From: Lacicoccus alkaliphilus DSM 16010
GTDB taxonomy: Bacteria > Bacillota > Bacilli > Staphylococcales > Salinicoccaceae
Length of the DNA stretch: 64,000 nt
Reading direction: 5' to 3'
NCBI RefSeq assembly: GCF_900142805.1
Contig: NZ_FRCF01000013.1
Span: forward strand, 1-64,000
Part shown: one piece after another, positions 50,944 to 60,304 of the stretch
Numbering within the stretch: the first letter of the stretch is position 1
Layout: each line of letters begins with the position of its first letter
The notes under the pieces: generated by a model
Told to the model about the DNA's origin: nothing
The model's input: the letters and a program-made list of their open reading frames with translations, nothing else
Databases searched by the model: none
Translations under genes and position numbers: made by a program

Positions 50944-52710
50944 ATGAAATCTTTCCTCAGCCGTTTTAGCATGATTTTCGCTGTAACACTTTTGACAGTT
51001 GTCACTGTATCACAAGGAGCGCTCGCGTCTTCTTTCGAACCGGACTACGGTACTGAAAATAATATCGCAACGGGCGATGACGGCATGGTCGTCTCCGCCC
51101 ACCCGCTCGCTTCCGAGGTCGGACTCGATATTTTGAACTCGGGCGGTAACGCGGTTGATGCCGCCATTGCCATGCAGTATGCGCTGACGGTGACCGAGCC
51201 CATGATGTCCGGTATCGGCGGCGGCGGTTTCATGATGGTGTATGATGCCGCAACAGGAGAAACAAAAATCATAAACAGCCGTGAGCGTGCACCCGCCGGT
51301 GCCGATCCGGAAATGTTCCTGGATGATGACGGTGAACCGATGGAGTTCCAGGACCGTGTCATCCATGGTAATTCGGTCGGGGTCCCCGGCACAGCCAAGG
51401 GCCTTGAGACGAGTCATGAAATGTGGGGCACGATGGCCATGCATGACCTGATTGCACCTGCAGTCGCACTTGCCGAGGAAGGCTTCCCGATTGACGACTT
51501 TTTGGAGAGGCAGATAGAAGAGCACGCTGAAAAACTGGAAAGGAGTGCCGCAGGCGAAGTATTCTTCAGTGACGGCAACCCGCTTGCTGAAGGGGATATG
51601 CTCGTCCAGGGCGACCTCGCCAATACATTGAGGATGATCAGCGAGCAAGGCACAGATGTCCTGTATCACGGTGAAATCGCTGCAGCCGTTGCGGACACCG
51701 TCCAGGAATTTGAAGGTTCCCTTGCCGTGGCGGACATGCAGAATTATGATGTCACAATAGACGAGCCTGTATGGGGGCAGTATAAGGATTACGACATCGC
51801 AACCATGCCGCCGCCAAGTTCAGGCGGGATCTTCCTCCTGCAGATGCTCGGCATCCTTGATGGCTTCGATCTTGGACAATACGATATAAAATCTGTCGAG
51901 AAATATCATCTGCTTGCTGAAACGATGCACCTTGCCTATGCAGACCGTGCAGAATATGCAGGGGACCCTGAATTCGTCGACGTACCGGTGGAAGGTTTGC
52001 TGCATCCGGATTACATCGCTGAAAGACGGAATCTGATCAGCCTGGACTCTGTGATCGAAGAGCCTGAAGCGGGAGATGTCATGCCGTATCAGCAAGACTT
52101 TGAAAGACAGGGTGCCGTCGAGCAGCCGGACGACAAAGTGGACGGACAGACGACCCACTACTCCGTCATCGATTCACACGGCAACGTCGTATCCTACACG
52201 ACCACCATCGAGCAGGTCTTCGGTTCCGGCATCATGGTGCCGGGATACGGTTTCCTCCTCAACAACGAACTGACGGACTTTGACGCGGAACCGGGCGGTG
52301 CGAATGAAGTACAGCCGAATAAACGACCGCTCAGCAGCATGACACCGACGATCGTCTTCAATGACGGCCATCCAGTGCTGACAGTCGGCTCACCGGGTGG
52401 ACAGACGATCATCACCTCCGTGCTTCAGACGATCCTGAACACGTATGAATACGGACTGCCGCTTGAAGAAGCGCTGAATGAGCCGAGGATATTCACGAAT
52501 AATCCGGACAACTACAGCCACGAAGAAGGCATCCCCGAAGAAGTGATCCAGCAGCTCAATGATATGGGCCACGGCTTCACTGAAGAACCGTCACCGATCG
52601 GCAACGTCAACAGCATCATGTTCAACCCTGAAGACGGCACCTACACAGGCGCCACAGATGAAAACAGGAACGGTGCCGCGTTCGGATTCGAGCTTGAAGC
52701 AGTACAGTAA
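50944..52710 (+). CDS. ggt: Gamma-glutamyltransferase
   Basis: 588 residues. A cleavable signal peptide (about 1-29, ending ALASS) shows secretion or surface location. The large subunit has NSGGNAVDAAIAMQYALTVTEP and IGGGGFMMVYD; the autocatalytic Thr403 starts the small subunit in TTHYSVIDSHGN. It processes gamma-glutamyl compounds such as glutathione or poly-gamma-glutamate and may help with osmotic or nitrogen supply. It is complete. A terminator follows the stop codon. Confidence 0.92.
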   Translation: MKSFLSRFSMIFAVTLLTVVTVSQGALASSFEPDYGTENNIATGDDGMVVSAHPLASEVGLDILNSGGNAVDAAIAMQYALTVTEPMMSGIGGGGFMMVYDAATGETKIINSRERAPAGADPEMFLDDDGEPMEFQDRVIHGNSVGVPGTAKGLETSHEMWGTMAMHDLIAPAVALAEEGFPIDDFLERQIEEHAEKLERSAAGEVFFSDGNPLAEGDMLVQGDLANTLRMISEQGTDVLYHGEIAAAVADTVQEFEGSLAVADMQNYDVTIDEPVWGQYKDYDIATMPPPSSGGIFLLQMLGILDGFDLGQYDIKSVEKYHLLAETMHLAYADRAEYAGDPEFVDVPVEGLLHPDYIAERRNLISLDSVIEEPEAGDVMPYQQDFERQGAVEQPDDKVDGQTTHYSVIDSHGNVVSYTTTIEQVFGSGIMVPGYGFLLNNELTDFDAEPGGANEVQPNKRPLSSMTPTIVFNDGHPVLTVGSPGGQTIITSVLQTILNTYEYGLPLEEALNEPRIFTNNPDNYSHEEGIPEEVIQQLNDMGHGFTEEPSPIGNVNSIMFNPEDGTYTGATDENRNGAAFGFELEAVQ

Positions 52711-52729
52711 ATATGAATGGTCATTAAAA

Positions 52730-52761
52730 AAACGCACATTCCAAAATTGGAATGTGCGTTT
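52730..52761. terminator. Terminator after ggt
   Basis: AAACGCACATTCCAA pairs with TTGGAATGTGCGTTT around a two-base loop; T-rich flanks on the plus strand follow. Confidence 0.85.
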
Positions 52762-52779
52762 GCTTTTTGTTCATGAGAC

Positions 52780-53538
52780 TTACTTGACCAACCATCCACC
52801 ATCTACAGGCATGATTGCGCCATGCATAAATGATGAATCGTCACTTGCAAGGAACAATGCTGCAGTTGCGATTTCTTCCGGCCTGCCATAACGGCCCGCA
52901 GGAACAGAATTGACCGACTCCATAACTGCTGCATCCCCACTTTCAAAAATCTCTTTCGTCATTCCGGATTCAACTGCACCCGGCGCAATGGCATTCACTC
53001 TGATGCCTTTATCACCATAGTCGAATGATAGTTGTTTTGTATAGCCCGCAATGCCGTGTTTAGCAGCCGTGTAAGCCGCACCGCCACCACCGGCAACAAA
53101 TGCTGCGATGGATGCGATGTTGATGACGACACCTTTTTTATTATCGATCATCTGAGGGAGCACTGCGTTCGTGACGTTGTATACACCTTTAAGATTGATG
53201 TTGATGATTTTATCCCAAAGCTCTTCGGAGGTTTCAAGTGTTGGTGCATAGTCGTCAAGCACACCGGCAGTATTACTTAAGACATCAATTCTTTCAAATG
53301 CTTCAAGTCCTTCTTGAACTGCAGTTTTCACACTTGAACTGTCGGAAACATCTATCTCGACAGCTACCGCTTCCCCGCCATCTTGCTTGATTTTCTCAAC
53401 AGTTTCCTGCACGCCATCAAGATTGATGTCGGCTGCTATGATTTTAGCTCCTTCTTTTGCAAATAAAACGGATTGCGCAGCACCCATGCCAGACCCTGCA
53501 CCTGTAATGAATGCAACTTTGTTATCTAGCTTACCCAT
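52780..53538 (-). CDS. Short-chain dehydrogenase/reductase (classical SDR)
   Basis: 252 residues with TGAGSGMGAAQS, the NTAGV variant of the NNAG strand, and catalytic IASIAA and YTAAK. The end reads GAIMPVDGGWLVK. Asp in IIAADIN suggests NAD. A TATAAT lies just upstream of the start, inside the neighbouring gene's end. The substrate is unknown. It is the third classical SDR in the window with this MGKLDNK or MGRLDGK start. Confidence 0.9.
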   Translation of the reverse strand: MGKLDNKVAFITGAGSGMGAAQSVLFAKEGAKIIAADINLDGVQETVEKIKQDGGEAVAVEIDVSDSSSVKTAVQEGLEAFERIDVLSNTAGVLDDYAPTLETSEELWDKIININLKGVYNVTNAVLPQMIDNKKGVVINIASIAAFVAGGGGAAYTAAKHGIAGYTKQLSFDYGDKGIRVNAIAPGAVESGMTKEIFESGDAAVMESVNSVPAGRYGRPEEIATAALFLASDDSSFMHGAIMPVDGGWLVK

Positions 53539-53576
53539 GTCATTACCATTCTTTCACTCTCAATTATACGCCCGCT

Positions 53577-54350
53577 CTACACGAAGTACTTCAGCAGTAT
53601 TTTCCCCAGGTCATTCAAAAAATACCTCGCCTCGAGGTTGCTGTTCCAATCCGAGGTGAGCACGGAGAACTTCACTGTTTTATCTTTCGATTGCAGGACA
53701 CCGATGTCGTGCTCGAGGTTGTCGATCGTCCCGGTTTTATTGGATACGGTGATATGATCTTCATCCCCGCCGTCATTGAGCGCCCCGCCGACCCGGTCAT
53801 TGAACTGCGACTCGCGCATATGTTTCTGCATATCCAGCCGGACCGCTTCAGGGATGAATGCATTCTCTTCATATACCAGTTTCAGCGCCGTCATCATATC
53901 TTCGGCGGTGGCGACATTATACATCCCAGATGTGTCCCCCGACGTATCCATGAAATGGCGTTCAAGCATCGAATCCCTGATCCCCCACTCCTTGAATATG
54001 GCGGCAAGCTGGTCGAAGCCGACATATTCCATCAGCATGTTGGAGGCGGTATTATCGGAGACGATCATCGCAAGCACCACCGTATCCTTCACCGGCAGCA
54101 CCTCCACATCATTCAGGGAATAAAGCACACCGGACCCGCCGACTTTCTTTTTGACGAGCAGCAGATCATCCCTCCCGGCATCATGTGCCTTTTTAAGCGC
54201 TGCAAGGCAGAGCGGTATTTTAATGACGCTCGCCGAACGGTGGATTTGACCTTCCTGATGAGTGATCACCCCACCCTCATGTTCGATCACGTATGAGATA
54301 TTCTCAGTTGACTGTTGTTTTGTCAGTTGTGCGACTTCTTCTTTGATCAT
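53577..54350 (-). CDS. Class A beta-lactamase-like serine hydrolase without a signal peptide
   Basis: 257 residues from the ATG at 54350, with GGAGGAGG upstream. The active-site motifs are Ser41-Val-Ile-Lys44 (SxxK), SDN (98-100) and KTG (205-207). The omega-loop Glu of true class A beta-lactamases (ExxLN) is not recognisable; the matching region reads DTSGDTSGMYN. The N-terminus is not a secretion signal, so it appears cytoplasmic. It is more likely a PBP-like esterase or peptidase than a resistance enzyme. Upstream in-frame codons to 54434 have no site. Confidence 0.78.
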   Translation of the reverse strand: MIKEEVAQLTKQQSTENISYVIEHEGGVITHQEGQIHRSASVIKIPLCLAALKKAHDAGRDDLLLVKKKVGGSGVLYSLNDVEVLPVKDTVVLAMIVSDNTASNMLMEYVGFDQLAAIFKEWGIRDSMLERHFMDTSGDTSGMYNVATAEDMMTALKLVYEENAFIPEAVRLDMQKHMRESQFNDRVGGALNDGGDEDHITVSNKTGTIDNLEHDIGVLQSKDKTVKFSVLTSDWNSNLEARYFLNDLGKILLKYFV

Positions 54351-54462
54351 GGTGATTCCTCCTCCACCTACCATAGTAATGCAGTGGCATGCCGGTTTAC
54401 AAATGACGCGTACCAAAAGATGCCCCGGCCTCAAAAAGGCCGGGGCATCTCTTCCATTTCCA

Positions 54463-56139
54463 TCACTTGAATCTCACATCATCGATCCGCACCAGGCCGA
54501 TCGGGTCGATTTCCACGCCTTCAATCTGCGAGGCATCCACGCCGATTGCAAAGTTCGGGTGCACAAGCGGAACCGTCGGTGCTTCTTCCATGATGATTTC
54601 CTGCGCCATTGAATAGGCGCCTGCACGGGCATCTTCATCGGACTCCGTCCTGCCTGCATCCAGTGCTGAGTCCAGTTCTTCATTGGCATAGAACGACCGG
54701 TTTCCGGTGGCACCGATATTATCTGAATGATAGAGCGCATACAGTCCGTTGTCGGCATCGCCGGTCACGGTCGTCCAGCCCATCGCGAACATCTCATGAT
54801 CGCCCTGGGCTGTCCTGTCGAGGAACGTCCCCCATTCAAACTGCTGCACCGCGACATCAATGTCCAGTTCAGCAAGGCTTTCCTGGATGTAAAGGGCGGT
54901 ATCGACGTTCATCTGATCATCCCTGACCCACAATTCCGTGCTGAAACCGTCCGGATGATCACTTTCTGCAAGCAGCTCTTTCGCTTTTTCGGGATCGTAT
55001 TCATCACCTGAAAGTGAATCATCATAGCCCCATACATCCGGAGCGAGCGGATGCGTCGCGGTGATTCCCATGTTGTCATGGACACCTTCCACGATCATAT
55101 CCTTGTCGATCGCATGAGCGATCGCCTGTCTCACTTTGATGTCATCAAACGGCGCTTTTTCGGTGTTGAAACCTAAGTAATCCGTTCTTGAAGACTCCTG
55201 TTCCAACAGCTCTGTATCATCACCTTCCATTACACGGTCGGCATTTGCGGAATCGACGTCCCGGACGATATGGACACCGCCGGTTTCAAGCTCCGCAAGC
55301 CTTGCGCCCGATTCCGGTATCACACGGAAGGTCACTGTATCGAAGGACCGCTCCCCACCTTGAAAATCTTCGAATATCGTCAGGACCGTTTCCTGCCCCG
55401 GGTGCCGTTCTTCGAGCATACCATGATTCGTACCGTCCGCCTCCGAACCGATCACTGAGCCGAGGTGTTCGGAGATCTCCTCCTGCACTTCCTCATACTC
55501 GCCCCCTGCGTCTTCCCTCAGTTCATAGTACTCATCCGCCGTCAGATCAACACCGGCTTCATCAAGCGCATACTGATAATCTTCATCTATGAGCGCTTTG
55601 CTGATGATCCCGCCAGTGTTGTGCGCAAGATGGCTCGGCAGCGGTGCAAATGAAAATTCCGTGTGGATAGTGACTTCATAGTCATCCACGATTTCCACTT
55701 CTTCGATCATATCAAACAGGAATGCAGCTTCCGAAGCCACCGCAGTGTCAGTCACGCGGTCGAGCGTCGCTTTGACATCTTCTGCAGTGAATGCTTCCCC
55801 GCTGTGGAACGTCGTCCCTTCCCGGAGCTTGAAGTTCCAAACATCATTTTCAACAGGCGCCCACTCTTCGGCAAGACCCGGCTCAAGTTCCATATCCATA
55901 TTCTGGTTGACCAGCGTTTCGTAAATATTCATGCGTACCTGTGCTGATGCAGTGTCATTGCTTCCATGCGGATCGATCGACACGACATCATCCTGCATGG
56001 CCATGACGAGCTCCCCGGATGATCCTGAGGCCCCGTCCTCATCTCCGCCGGCTGCCTCCTCCACGTCGGAGTCGTCTGCACATGCCGAAAGCACCAATGC
56101 GGCGAGTCCGGTCATTAAAAATAATGTATATTTTTTCAT
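54463..56139 (-). CDS. Oligopeptide/glutathione-type ABC transporter substrate-binding lipoprotein
   Basis: 558 residues from ATG 56139, behind AAGGAGG. A lipoprotein signal ends in LSAC. The mature protein is SBP_bac_5, with VSIDPHGSNDTASAQVR, LAEEWAPVENDVWNFKLREG and YDPEKAKELLAESDHPDGF. It delivers a peptide or related solute to a permease that is not encoded here. It is a close paralogue of the protein at 57097-58794; the two flank a GntR gene. Confidence 0.9.
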   Translation of the reverse strand: MKKYTLFLMTGLAALVLSACADDSDVEEAAGGDEDGASGSSGELVMAMQDDVVSIDPHGSNDTASAQVRMNIYETLVNQNMDMELEPGLAEEWAPVENDVWNFKLREGTTFHSGEAFTAEDVKATLDRVTDTAVASEAAFLFDMIEEVEIVDDYEVTIHTEFSFAPLPSHLAHNTGGIISKALIDEDYQYALDEAGVDLTADEYYELREDAGGEYEEVQEEISEHLGSVIGSEADGTNHGMLEERHPGQETVLTIFEDFQGGERSFDTVTFRVIPESGARLAELETGGVHIVRDVDSANADRVMEGDDTELLEQESSRTDYLGFNTEKAPFDDIKVRQAIAHAIDKDMIVEGVHDNMGITATHPLAPDVWGYDDSLSGDEYDPEKAKELLAESDHPDGFSTELWVRDDQMNVDTALYIQESLAELDIDVAVQQFEWGTFLDRTAQGDHEMFAMGWTTVTGDADNGLYALYHSDNIGATGNRSFYANEELDSALDAGRTESDEDARAGAYSMAQEIIMEEAPTVPLVHPNFAIGVDASQIEGVEIDPIGLVRIDDVRFK

Positions 56140-56250
56140 TGTTTTTCCTCCTTCATCATAAACCATATAATACTTTAACACACTGACGTACTGAATGAAT
56201 GCAATTTTCTAAAATTTTCGCGTCCTTTTTTTAAAAAAACGTTTCCAGCA

Positions 56251-56283
56251 TAAAAAAGCCCCCGACTCAGGAGTCGGGGGCTT
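56251..56283 (-). terminator. Terminator of the GntR gene
   Basis: Perfect stem AAGCCCCCGACTC (56257-56269) with GAGTCGGGGGCTT (56271-56283), followed on the minus strand by a T run. Confidence 0.88.
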
Positions 56284-56288
56284 AAGGT

Positions 56289-56999
56289 TCAAATCAAATC
56301 CACTGTATATTTGTATTCACCATCTATGAAGTAAAAGCCGGTGTACTCGATCATCCGGCCGGCAGCATAGGCAAAGCGTTCAATATTCAACACAGCTTCC
56401 CCTCCCATCCGTCCAAGGTGTGCTGCATCCTCACCATTCAAAACGGCCGGCTGCAGCGTTTCAAACGCCCGATCGATTTTGACCGAGTGCACCCCTTCCA
56501 AAATCTGATACAGGGAGGATTCGCCGATATCCGCAACATCGAGCCCCGGGGCGGCACCGCAGGGGATGTAACTGTGCTCCACAGCCAAAGGCAGGTCATC
56601 GACAGTCCTGAGCCTGGAAACCTTATATACCTGTCCGCCTTCAGGCAGGCCCATCTTTTCTGCCAGATGCGCATCCACACTGATGCGTCCGATATGCAGC
56701 ACCTTTGTCCCGTGCTGCTTCCCCTTCTTCTCAATTTCACATACGAACCTTGAGAAGATTTCAGGCAGCCGGCCGTATTCAAACGGGAGTATATAAGTGC
56801 CTTTGCCCTGTTTCCTGTCTATGATCTTCATTTCCTCGAGCCGGTCCAATGCCTGCCTGATCGTGATGCGGCTGACTCCAAACTCCTTGCATAACTGACG
56901 CTCCGAGGGCAGTTTATCGCCGTCCCTGTACTTCCCGCTGTCGATCTGCTGCCGGATTTCATTCGTCACTTTTGCATATAAATGTGCCTCGCTCTTCAC
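56289..56999 (-). CDS. GntR family regulator, HutC/UTRA type
   Basis: 236 residues. A winged HTH at the start (DKLPSERQLCKEFGVSRITIRQALDRLEE) is followed by a UTRA ligand-binding domain ending TGFYFIDGEYKYTVDLI. UTRA regulators typically sense sugars or small metabolites and repress nearby transport genes. It lies between two paralogous binding-protein genes, and a TGGT-N4-ACCA palindrome precedes the second, so it probably regulates at least that gene. Confidence 0.88.
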   Translation of the reverse strand: MKSEAHLYAKVTNEIRQQIDSGKYRDGDKLPSERQLCKEFGVSRITIRQALDRLEEMKIIDRKQGKGTYILPFEYGRLPEIFSRFVCEIEKKGKQHGTKVLHIGRISVDAHLAEKMGLPEGGQVYKVSRLRTVDDLPLAVEHSYIPCGAAPGLDVADIGESSLYQILEGVHSVKIDRAFETLQPAVLNGEDAAHLGRMGGEAVLNIERFAYAAGRMIEYTGFYFIDGEYKYTVDLI

Positions 57000-57030
57000 C
57001 CCGACACCACCTGTCCCACTCTACAATAAA

Positions 57031-57063
57031 ACCCGCAGTCAGACGGATGCCTAACATGCGGGT
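57031..57063 (-). terminator. Terminator of the second binding-protein gene
   Basis: ACCCGCA (57031-57037) and TGCGGGT (57057-57063) pair with a long loop; on the minus strand a T-rich stretch follows. Confidence 0.6.
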
Positions 57064-57096
57064 GTTCATCATGATGCAGTTGAAACTGCTTTTCGA

Positions 57097-58794
57097 TTAC
57101 TCGTTGAATGTCACGTTCTCAAGGCGGACATCACCAAGTGCATCGAGCTCAACACCGTCAACCTGGTCGGTGTCCACACCGATTGAGAAGTTGGAATGGA
57201 CGATCGGCGCGATCGGCGCTTCTTCTATGATGATCTGCTGAGCTGTAGAATATGCTTCAGCACGTGCATCTTCATCCGATTCCGTTCTGCCGTTATCGAG
57301 TGCTTCGTCGAGGTCGTCATTCGCATAGAACGAACGGTTTCCGACTGCACCGAAGTTATCGGAATGATGCAGTGCATACAGACCGTAGTCAGCATCTGCA
57401 GTTACAGTCGTCCAGCCGAGCAGGTACATTTCCTGGTCGCCCTGGCCTGTCCTGTCGAGGAACGCACCCCACTCCATCTGTTCCACCTGAACATCAATGT
57501 TCAGTTCGCTCAAGCTCTCCTGAATATACAATGCCGTATCGATGATCATCTGATCATCCCTCACCCATAATTCGGTAGAGAAACCATCAGGATGGTCGCT
57601 TTCTGCAAGCAGTTCCTGCGCTCTTTCAAGGTCGTATTCCTGACCGTCCAGGCTGTCGTCATAACCCCACACATCCGGCGGGATCGGGTGTGTTGCGGAA
57701 ATGCCCATGCCGTCATAAACACCTTCAACGATTGCTTCAGTGTCGATTGCAAGTGCAATCGCCTGTCTCACTCTCTCATCGTCGAAAGGTTCTTTCTGAG
57801 TGTTGAAGCCGAGGTAGTCCGTACGCAGTGATTCCTGCTCAAGGAGTTCTGTATTGTCGCCTTCCTCGACACGCTGTGCGTTGGATGCATCGATGTCACG
57901 TGCAACCTGTACGCCGCCTGTTTCCAGTTCAGCAAGTCTTGCACTCACTTCAGGGATGACGCGGAAAGTGACGGTATCGAAATTGCGCTCTCCACCCTGG
58001 AAATCTTCAAACCTCGTCAGGACGGTTTCCTGGCCGGGATTACGCTCTTCAAGCATGCCATGATTCGTACCATCAGGATTTGAGCTGATGACGGATCCCA
58101 GGTCTTCTGAAATCTGTTCCATCACGTCTTCGTACTCATCCCCGCCTTCTTCGCGCACCTCATAGTACTCATCGGCCGTCATGTCGACGTCCGCTTCATC
58201 CAAAGCATTCTGATAATCTTCATCGATCAGCGCTTTGCTCATGATGCCGCCGGTGTTGTGTGCCAAGTGGCTCGGCAGCGGTGCAAACGGGTATTCAGTA
58301 TGGAGGTTGACTTCGTAGTCGCCCACGATCTCAACTTCTTCGATCATTTCAAACAGGAAAGCAACTTCTGAAGCGACTGCCTCATCGCGCACCCTGTCGA
58401 AGGTCGCTTTGACGTCCTCTGCAGTGAACTCTTCACCACTGTGGAATGTCGTACCTTCCCTCAAAGTCAGGTTCCACACATCTTCTTCAATGGCTTCCCA
58501 TTCTTCGGCAAGCCCCGGAACCAATTCCATATCTGAATCCTGCTGCACTAAACTTTCATAGATGTTCTGACGCACCTGTGAGGATGCCGAGTCGTTGGAA
58601 CCGTGCGGATCCAATGATACAGCATCATCCTGCATGGCGACCACGATGTCACCGGATGCGGACTCTTCAGTCGCTGCATCGCCGTCATCGCCATTGTCCC
58701 CTGCAGCGTCTTCATCGACGTCGGAATCATCCGCACATGCCGCAAGCACCAAAACAAGTACCGACATTAATGAAAGCAATAAATACTTCCTCAT
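57097..58794 (-). CDS. Oligopeptide/glutathione-type ABC transporter substrate-binding lipoprotein (paralogue)
   Basis: 565 residues from ATG 58794, behind AGGGGG. The lipobox is LAAC. Like the paralogue at 54463-56139 it has VSLDPHGSNDSASSQVR, EEWEAIEEDVWNLTLREG and LLAESDHPDGFSTELWVRDD. By eye most positions are the same, so the pair arose by a recent tandem duplication. The N-terminal linker is acidic and longer. No permease or ATPase gene is nearby. Confidence 0.9.
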   Translation of the reverse strand: MRKYLLLSLMSVLVLVLAACADDSDVDEDAAGDNGDDGDAATEESASGDIVVAMQDDAVSLDPHGSNDSASSQVRQNIYESLVQQDSDMELVPGLAEEWEAIEEDVWNLTLREGTTFHSGEEFTAEDVKATFDRVRDEAVASEVAFLFEMIEEVEIVGDYEVNLHTEYPFAPLPSHLAHNTGGIMSKALIDEDYQNALDEADVDMTADEYYEVREEGGDEYEDVMEQISEDLGSVISSNPDGTNHGMLEERNPGQETVLTRFEDFQGGERNFDTVTFRVIPEVSARLAELETGGVQVARDIDASNAQRVEEGDNTELLEQESLRTDYLGFNTQKEPFDDERVRQAIALAIDTEAIVEGVYDGMGISATHPIPPDVWGYDDSLDGQEYDLERAQELLAESDHPDGFSTELWVRDDQMIIDTALYIQESLSELNIDVQVEQMEWGAFLDRTGQGDQEMYLLGWTTVTADADYGLYALHHSDNFGAVGNRSFYANDDLDEALDNGRTESDEDARAEAYSTAQQIIIEEAPIAPIVHSNFSIGVDTDQVDGVELDALGDVRLENVTFNE

Positions 58795-58888
58795 TCTTTT
58801 TCCCCCTATACACTTTTGTGAATATACATCAGCCTGCACATATTTATGTATGCCTTTGCATATCTTACATAAACTTTACCACAAACAA

Positions 58889-58900
58889 TGGTCATTACCA
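58889..58900. promoter_or_regulatory. Putative GntR operator upstream of the second binding-protein gene
   Basis: TGGTCATTACCA is a perfect TGGT-N4-ACCA palindrome about 95 bases upstream of the start codon. HutC/UTRA regulators such as NagR and DasR bind TGGTnTAnACCA-type sites, and a UTRA regulator is encoded next door. Confidence 0.5.
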
Positions 58901-58964
58901 ATATAATTTTCTAATTATTTGTTTTAATTTAAATATTTATAAGAGTCTGTGTAGTATATGAAAG

Positions 58965-58990
58965 TAAAAAACCACGGAAAGGCCGTGGTC
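58965..58990 (-). terminator. Terminator of the YwaF-like gene
   Basis: ACCACGG (58971-58977) and CCGTGGT (58983-58989) form the stem; on the minus strand a T run follows. Confidence 0.7.
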
Positions 58991-59046
58991 ATGATCAATA
59001 GTTCTTTAAAAGTTGCATTGGTCAGCTTCAAATGCGCCCTCCGGAT

Positions 59047-59751
59047 TCAGCCGTGTGATCCTCTCCTCAGACCGGGCCCCAATTTACGGTAGAACCACTC
59101 GCCCGCCTTGAAGAGGACGAGTGCGAACACGAGTGAAAGCGGGATGTAGAAGACGTCGCCCATCCCTTCGAAGACCGGCTTGTCACGCAGATAGAAGTAA
59201 TTGCCCCCCGTGAGCATATTGGCGACGTATGCAGCAGCGACATACAGCACGAACCACGGGAAGACTTTCAGGCTGTCACCGGTTTTTATCTTCTGCCCAT
59301 AGGCGATGATGCCGTAGAACGGCAGCAGCAGGGTGACGACGTGGTTGATGAAGAAGCTGATGCCGATGGGGTGGGTCACGCCATAGACATGGCTCGGGTA
59401 CAGGAAGCTGAGCCATGCGAAAAGTCCGAACATGGCGAGCGCCCTGAAGATTTTATCGTTTTTCGTGAGCAGGAAAAGGAGACCGAGAATTGAATTGATG
59501 CGGCTGATGTGAAGCGGCAGTGCGTTGGACGCATCAAACCCGAAACCATCGCCCAGCACGAAATAGTACGCACTGTACATCAGAATCTGCTGGCCGATGA
59601 TCAGGAGGATGACCGCCGCCGTGATGCCCCGCCTGTGGACCCTGACATGGGTTTTGTTCATGAAGAGCGTCAAGGCGATCGCGATGAGCCCAAGAATATA
59701 AATCAGGTGATCGATTCCGAATATGGGGATGTATTCTCCGAATTCAGCCAT
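59047..59751 (-). CDS. YwaF-type (TIGR02206) membrane protein
   Basis: 234 residues, six or seven helices. The TIGR02206 pattern is visible in ALPLHISRINSILGLLFLLT, SHVYGVTHPIGISFFINHVVTLLLPFYG and the MLTGGNYFYL segment. Function unknown. ATG 59751 is preferred for AAAGGTGTGG upstream. It follows a small lipoprotein gene by 29 bases and is probably in the same operon. Confidence 0.8.
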   Translation of the reverse strand: MAEFGEYIPIFGIDHLIYILGLIAIALTLFMNKTHVRVHRRGITAAVILLIIGQQILMYSAYYFVLGDGFGFDASNALPLHISRINSILGLLFLLTKNDKIFRALAMFGLFAWLSFLYPSHVYGVTHPIGISFFINHVVTLLLPFYGIIAYGQKIKTGDSLKVFPWFVLYVAAAYVANMLTGGNYFYLRDKPVFEGMGDVFYIPLSLVFALVLFKAGEWFYRKLGPGLRRGSHG

Positions 59752-59780
59752 GGTATCCACACCTTTCGATATCACTTCAA

Positions 59781-60164
59781 TCAGCGCGCGAGCACTTCCA
59801 CATGAGTCTCTTCATCGTTGATATAGTATCTGAGCGCCTCCACATCGGTGCCGATGTCCAGTTCATAGATATGGAGTATTTCGGCCGGAGCATCATCCGG
59901 CTGCTCCACCCTGATATCGAGGAACCCCTCTTGCGTTTCTTCTACGGTCAGTTGCGCTGCACCCGGTGCGTAGAACACGATGTAATCCCCGTCGCCGTCC
60001 TGTGCAGTGATGTGCATGATGTTGGTGATCTCCTCGTTCTGGACATACTCCTGCATGTCCCCGTCAAGCGCATCAACGTCGGTCTCCACGGCCCCGGACT
60101 CCCCTATCGCCGTACAGCCAGTCATCTGGATCGAAAAGATCATGAATAAAATAAAATGCTTCAT
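59781..60164 (-). CDS. Small lipoprotein of unknown function
   Basis: 127 residues. A signal peptide ends in the lipobox MTGC (about residues 11-14 from ATG 60164), so the protein should be anchored in the membrane. The rest is acidic, with a predicted beta-rich C-terminal half. I do not recognise a family. ATG 60164 is chosen for AAGGTGG upstream; an earlier in-frame ATG overlaps that site. Confidence 0.65.
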   Translation of the reverse strand: MKHFILFMIFSIQMTGCTAIGESGAVETDVDALDGDMQEYVQNEEITNIMHITAQDGDGDYIVFYAPGAAQLTVEETQEGFLDIRVEQPDDAPAEILHIYELDIGTDVEALRYYINDEETHVEVLAR

Positions 60165-60256
60165 GCTGCCCGCCACCTTCATTTATTTTCATTATATCCT
60201 TTATACATTCAATTTACATCCCGGAGCAGGTATCATTCCCTTTTAAAATGATGCTC

Positions 60257-60265
60257 TGATATAAT
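60257..60265 (+). promoter_or_regulatory. Extended -10 promoter of the codA-like gene
   Basis: TGATATAAT matches the extended -10 box, ending about 40 bases before the ATG. No good -35 was found. Confidence 0.5.
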
Positions 60266-60304
60266 GACCGTGATATCATTAACGATTTAAAAGGAGTTTA
60301 TTGT

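Noticed and set aside
53577-54350. A beta-lactam resistance gene
   Set aside because: The core motifs are present, but no signal peptide and no recognisable omega-loop Glu.
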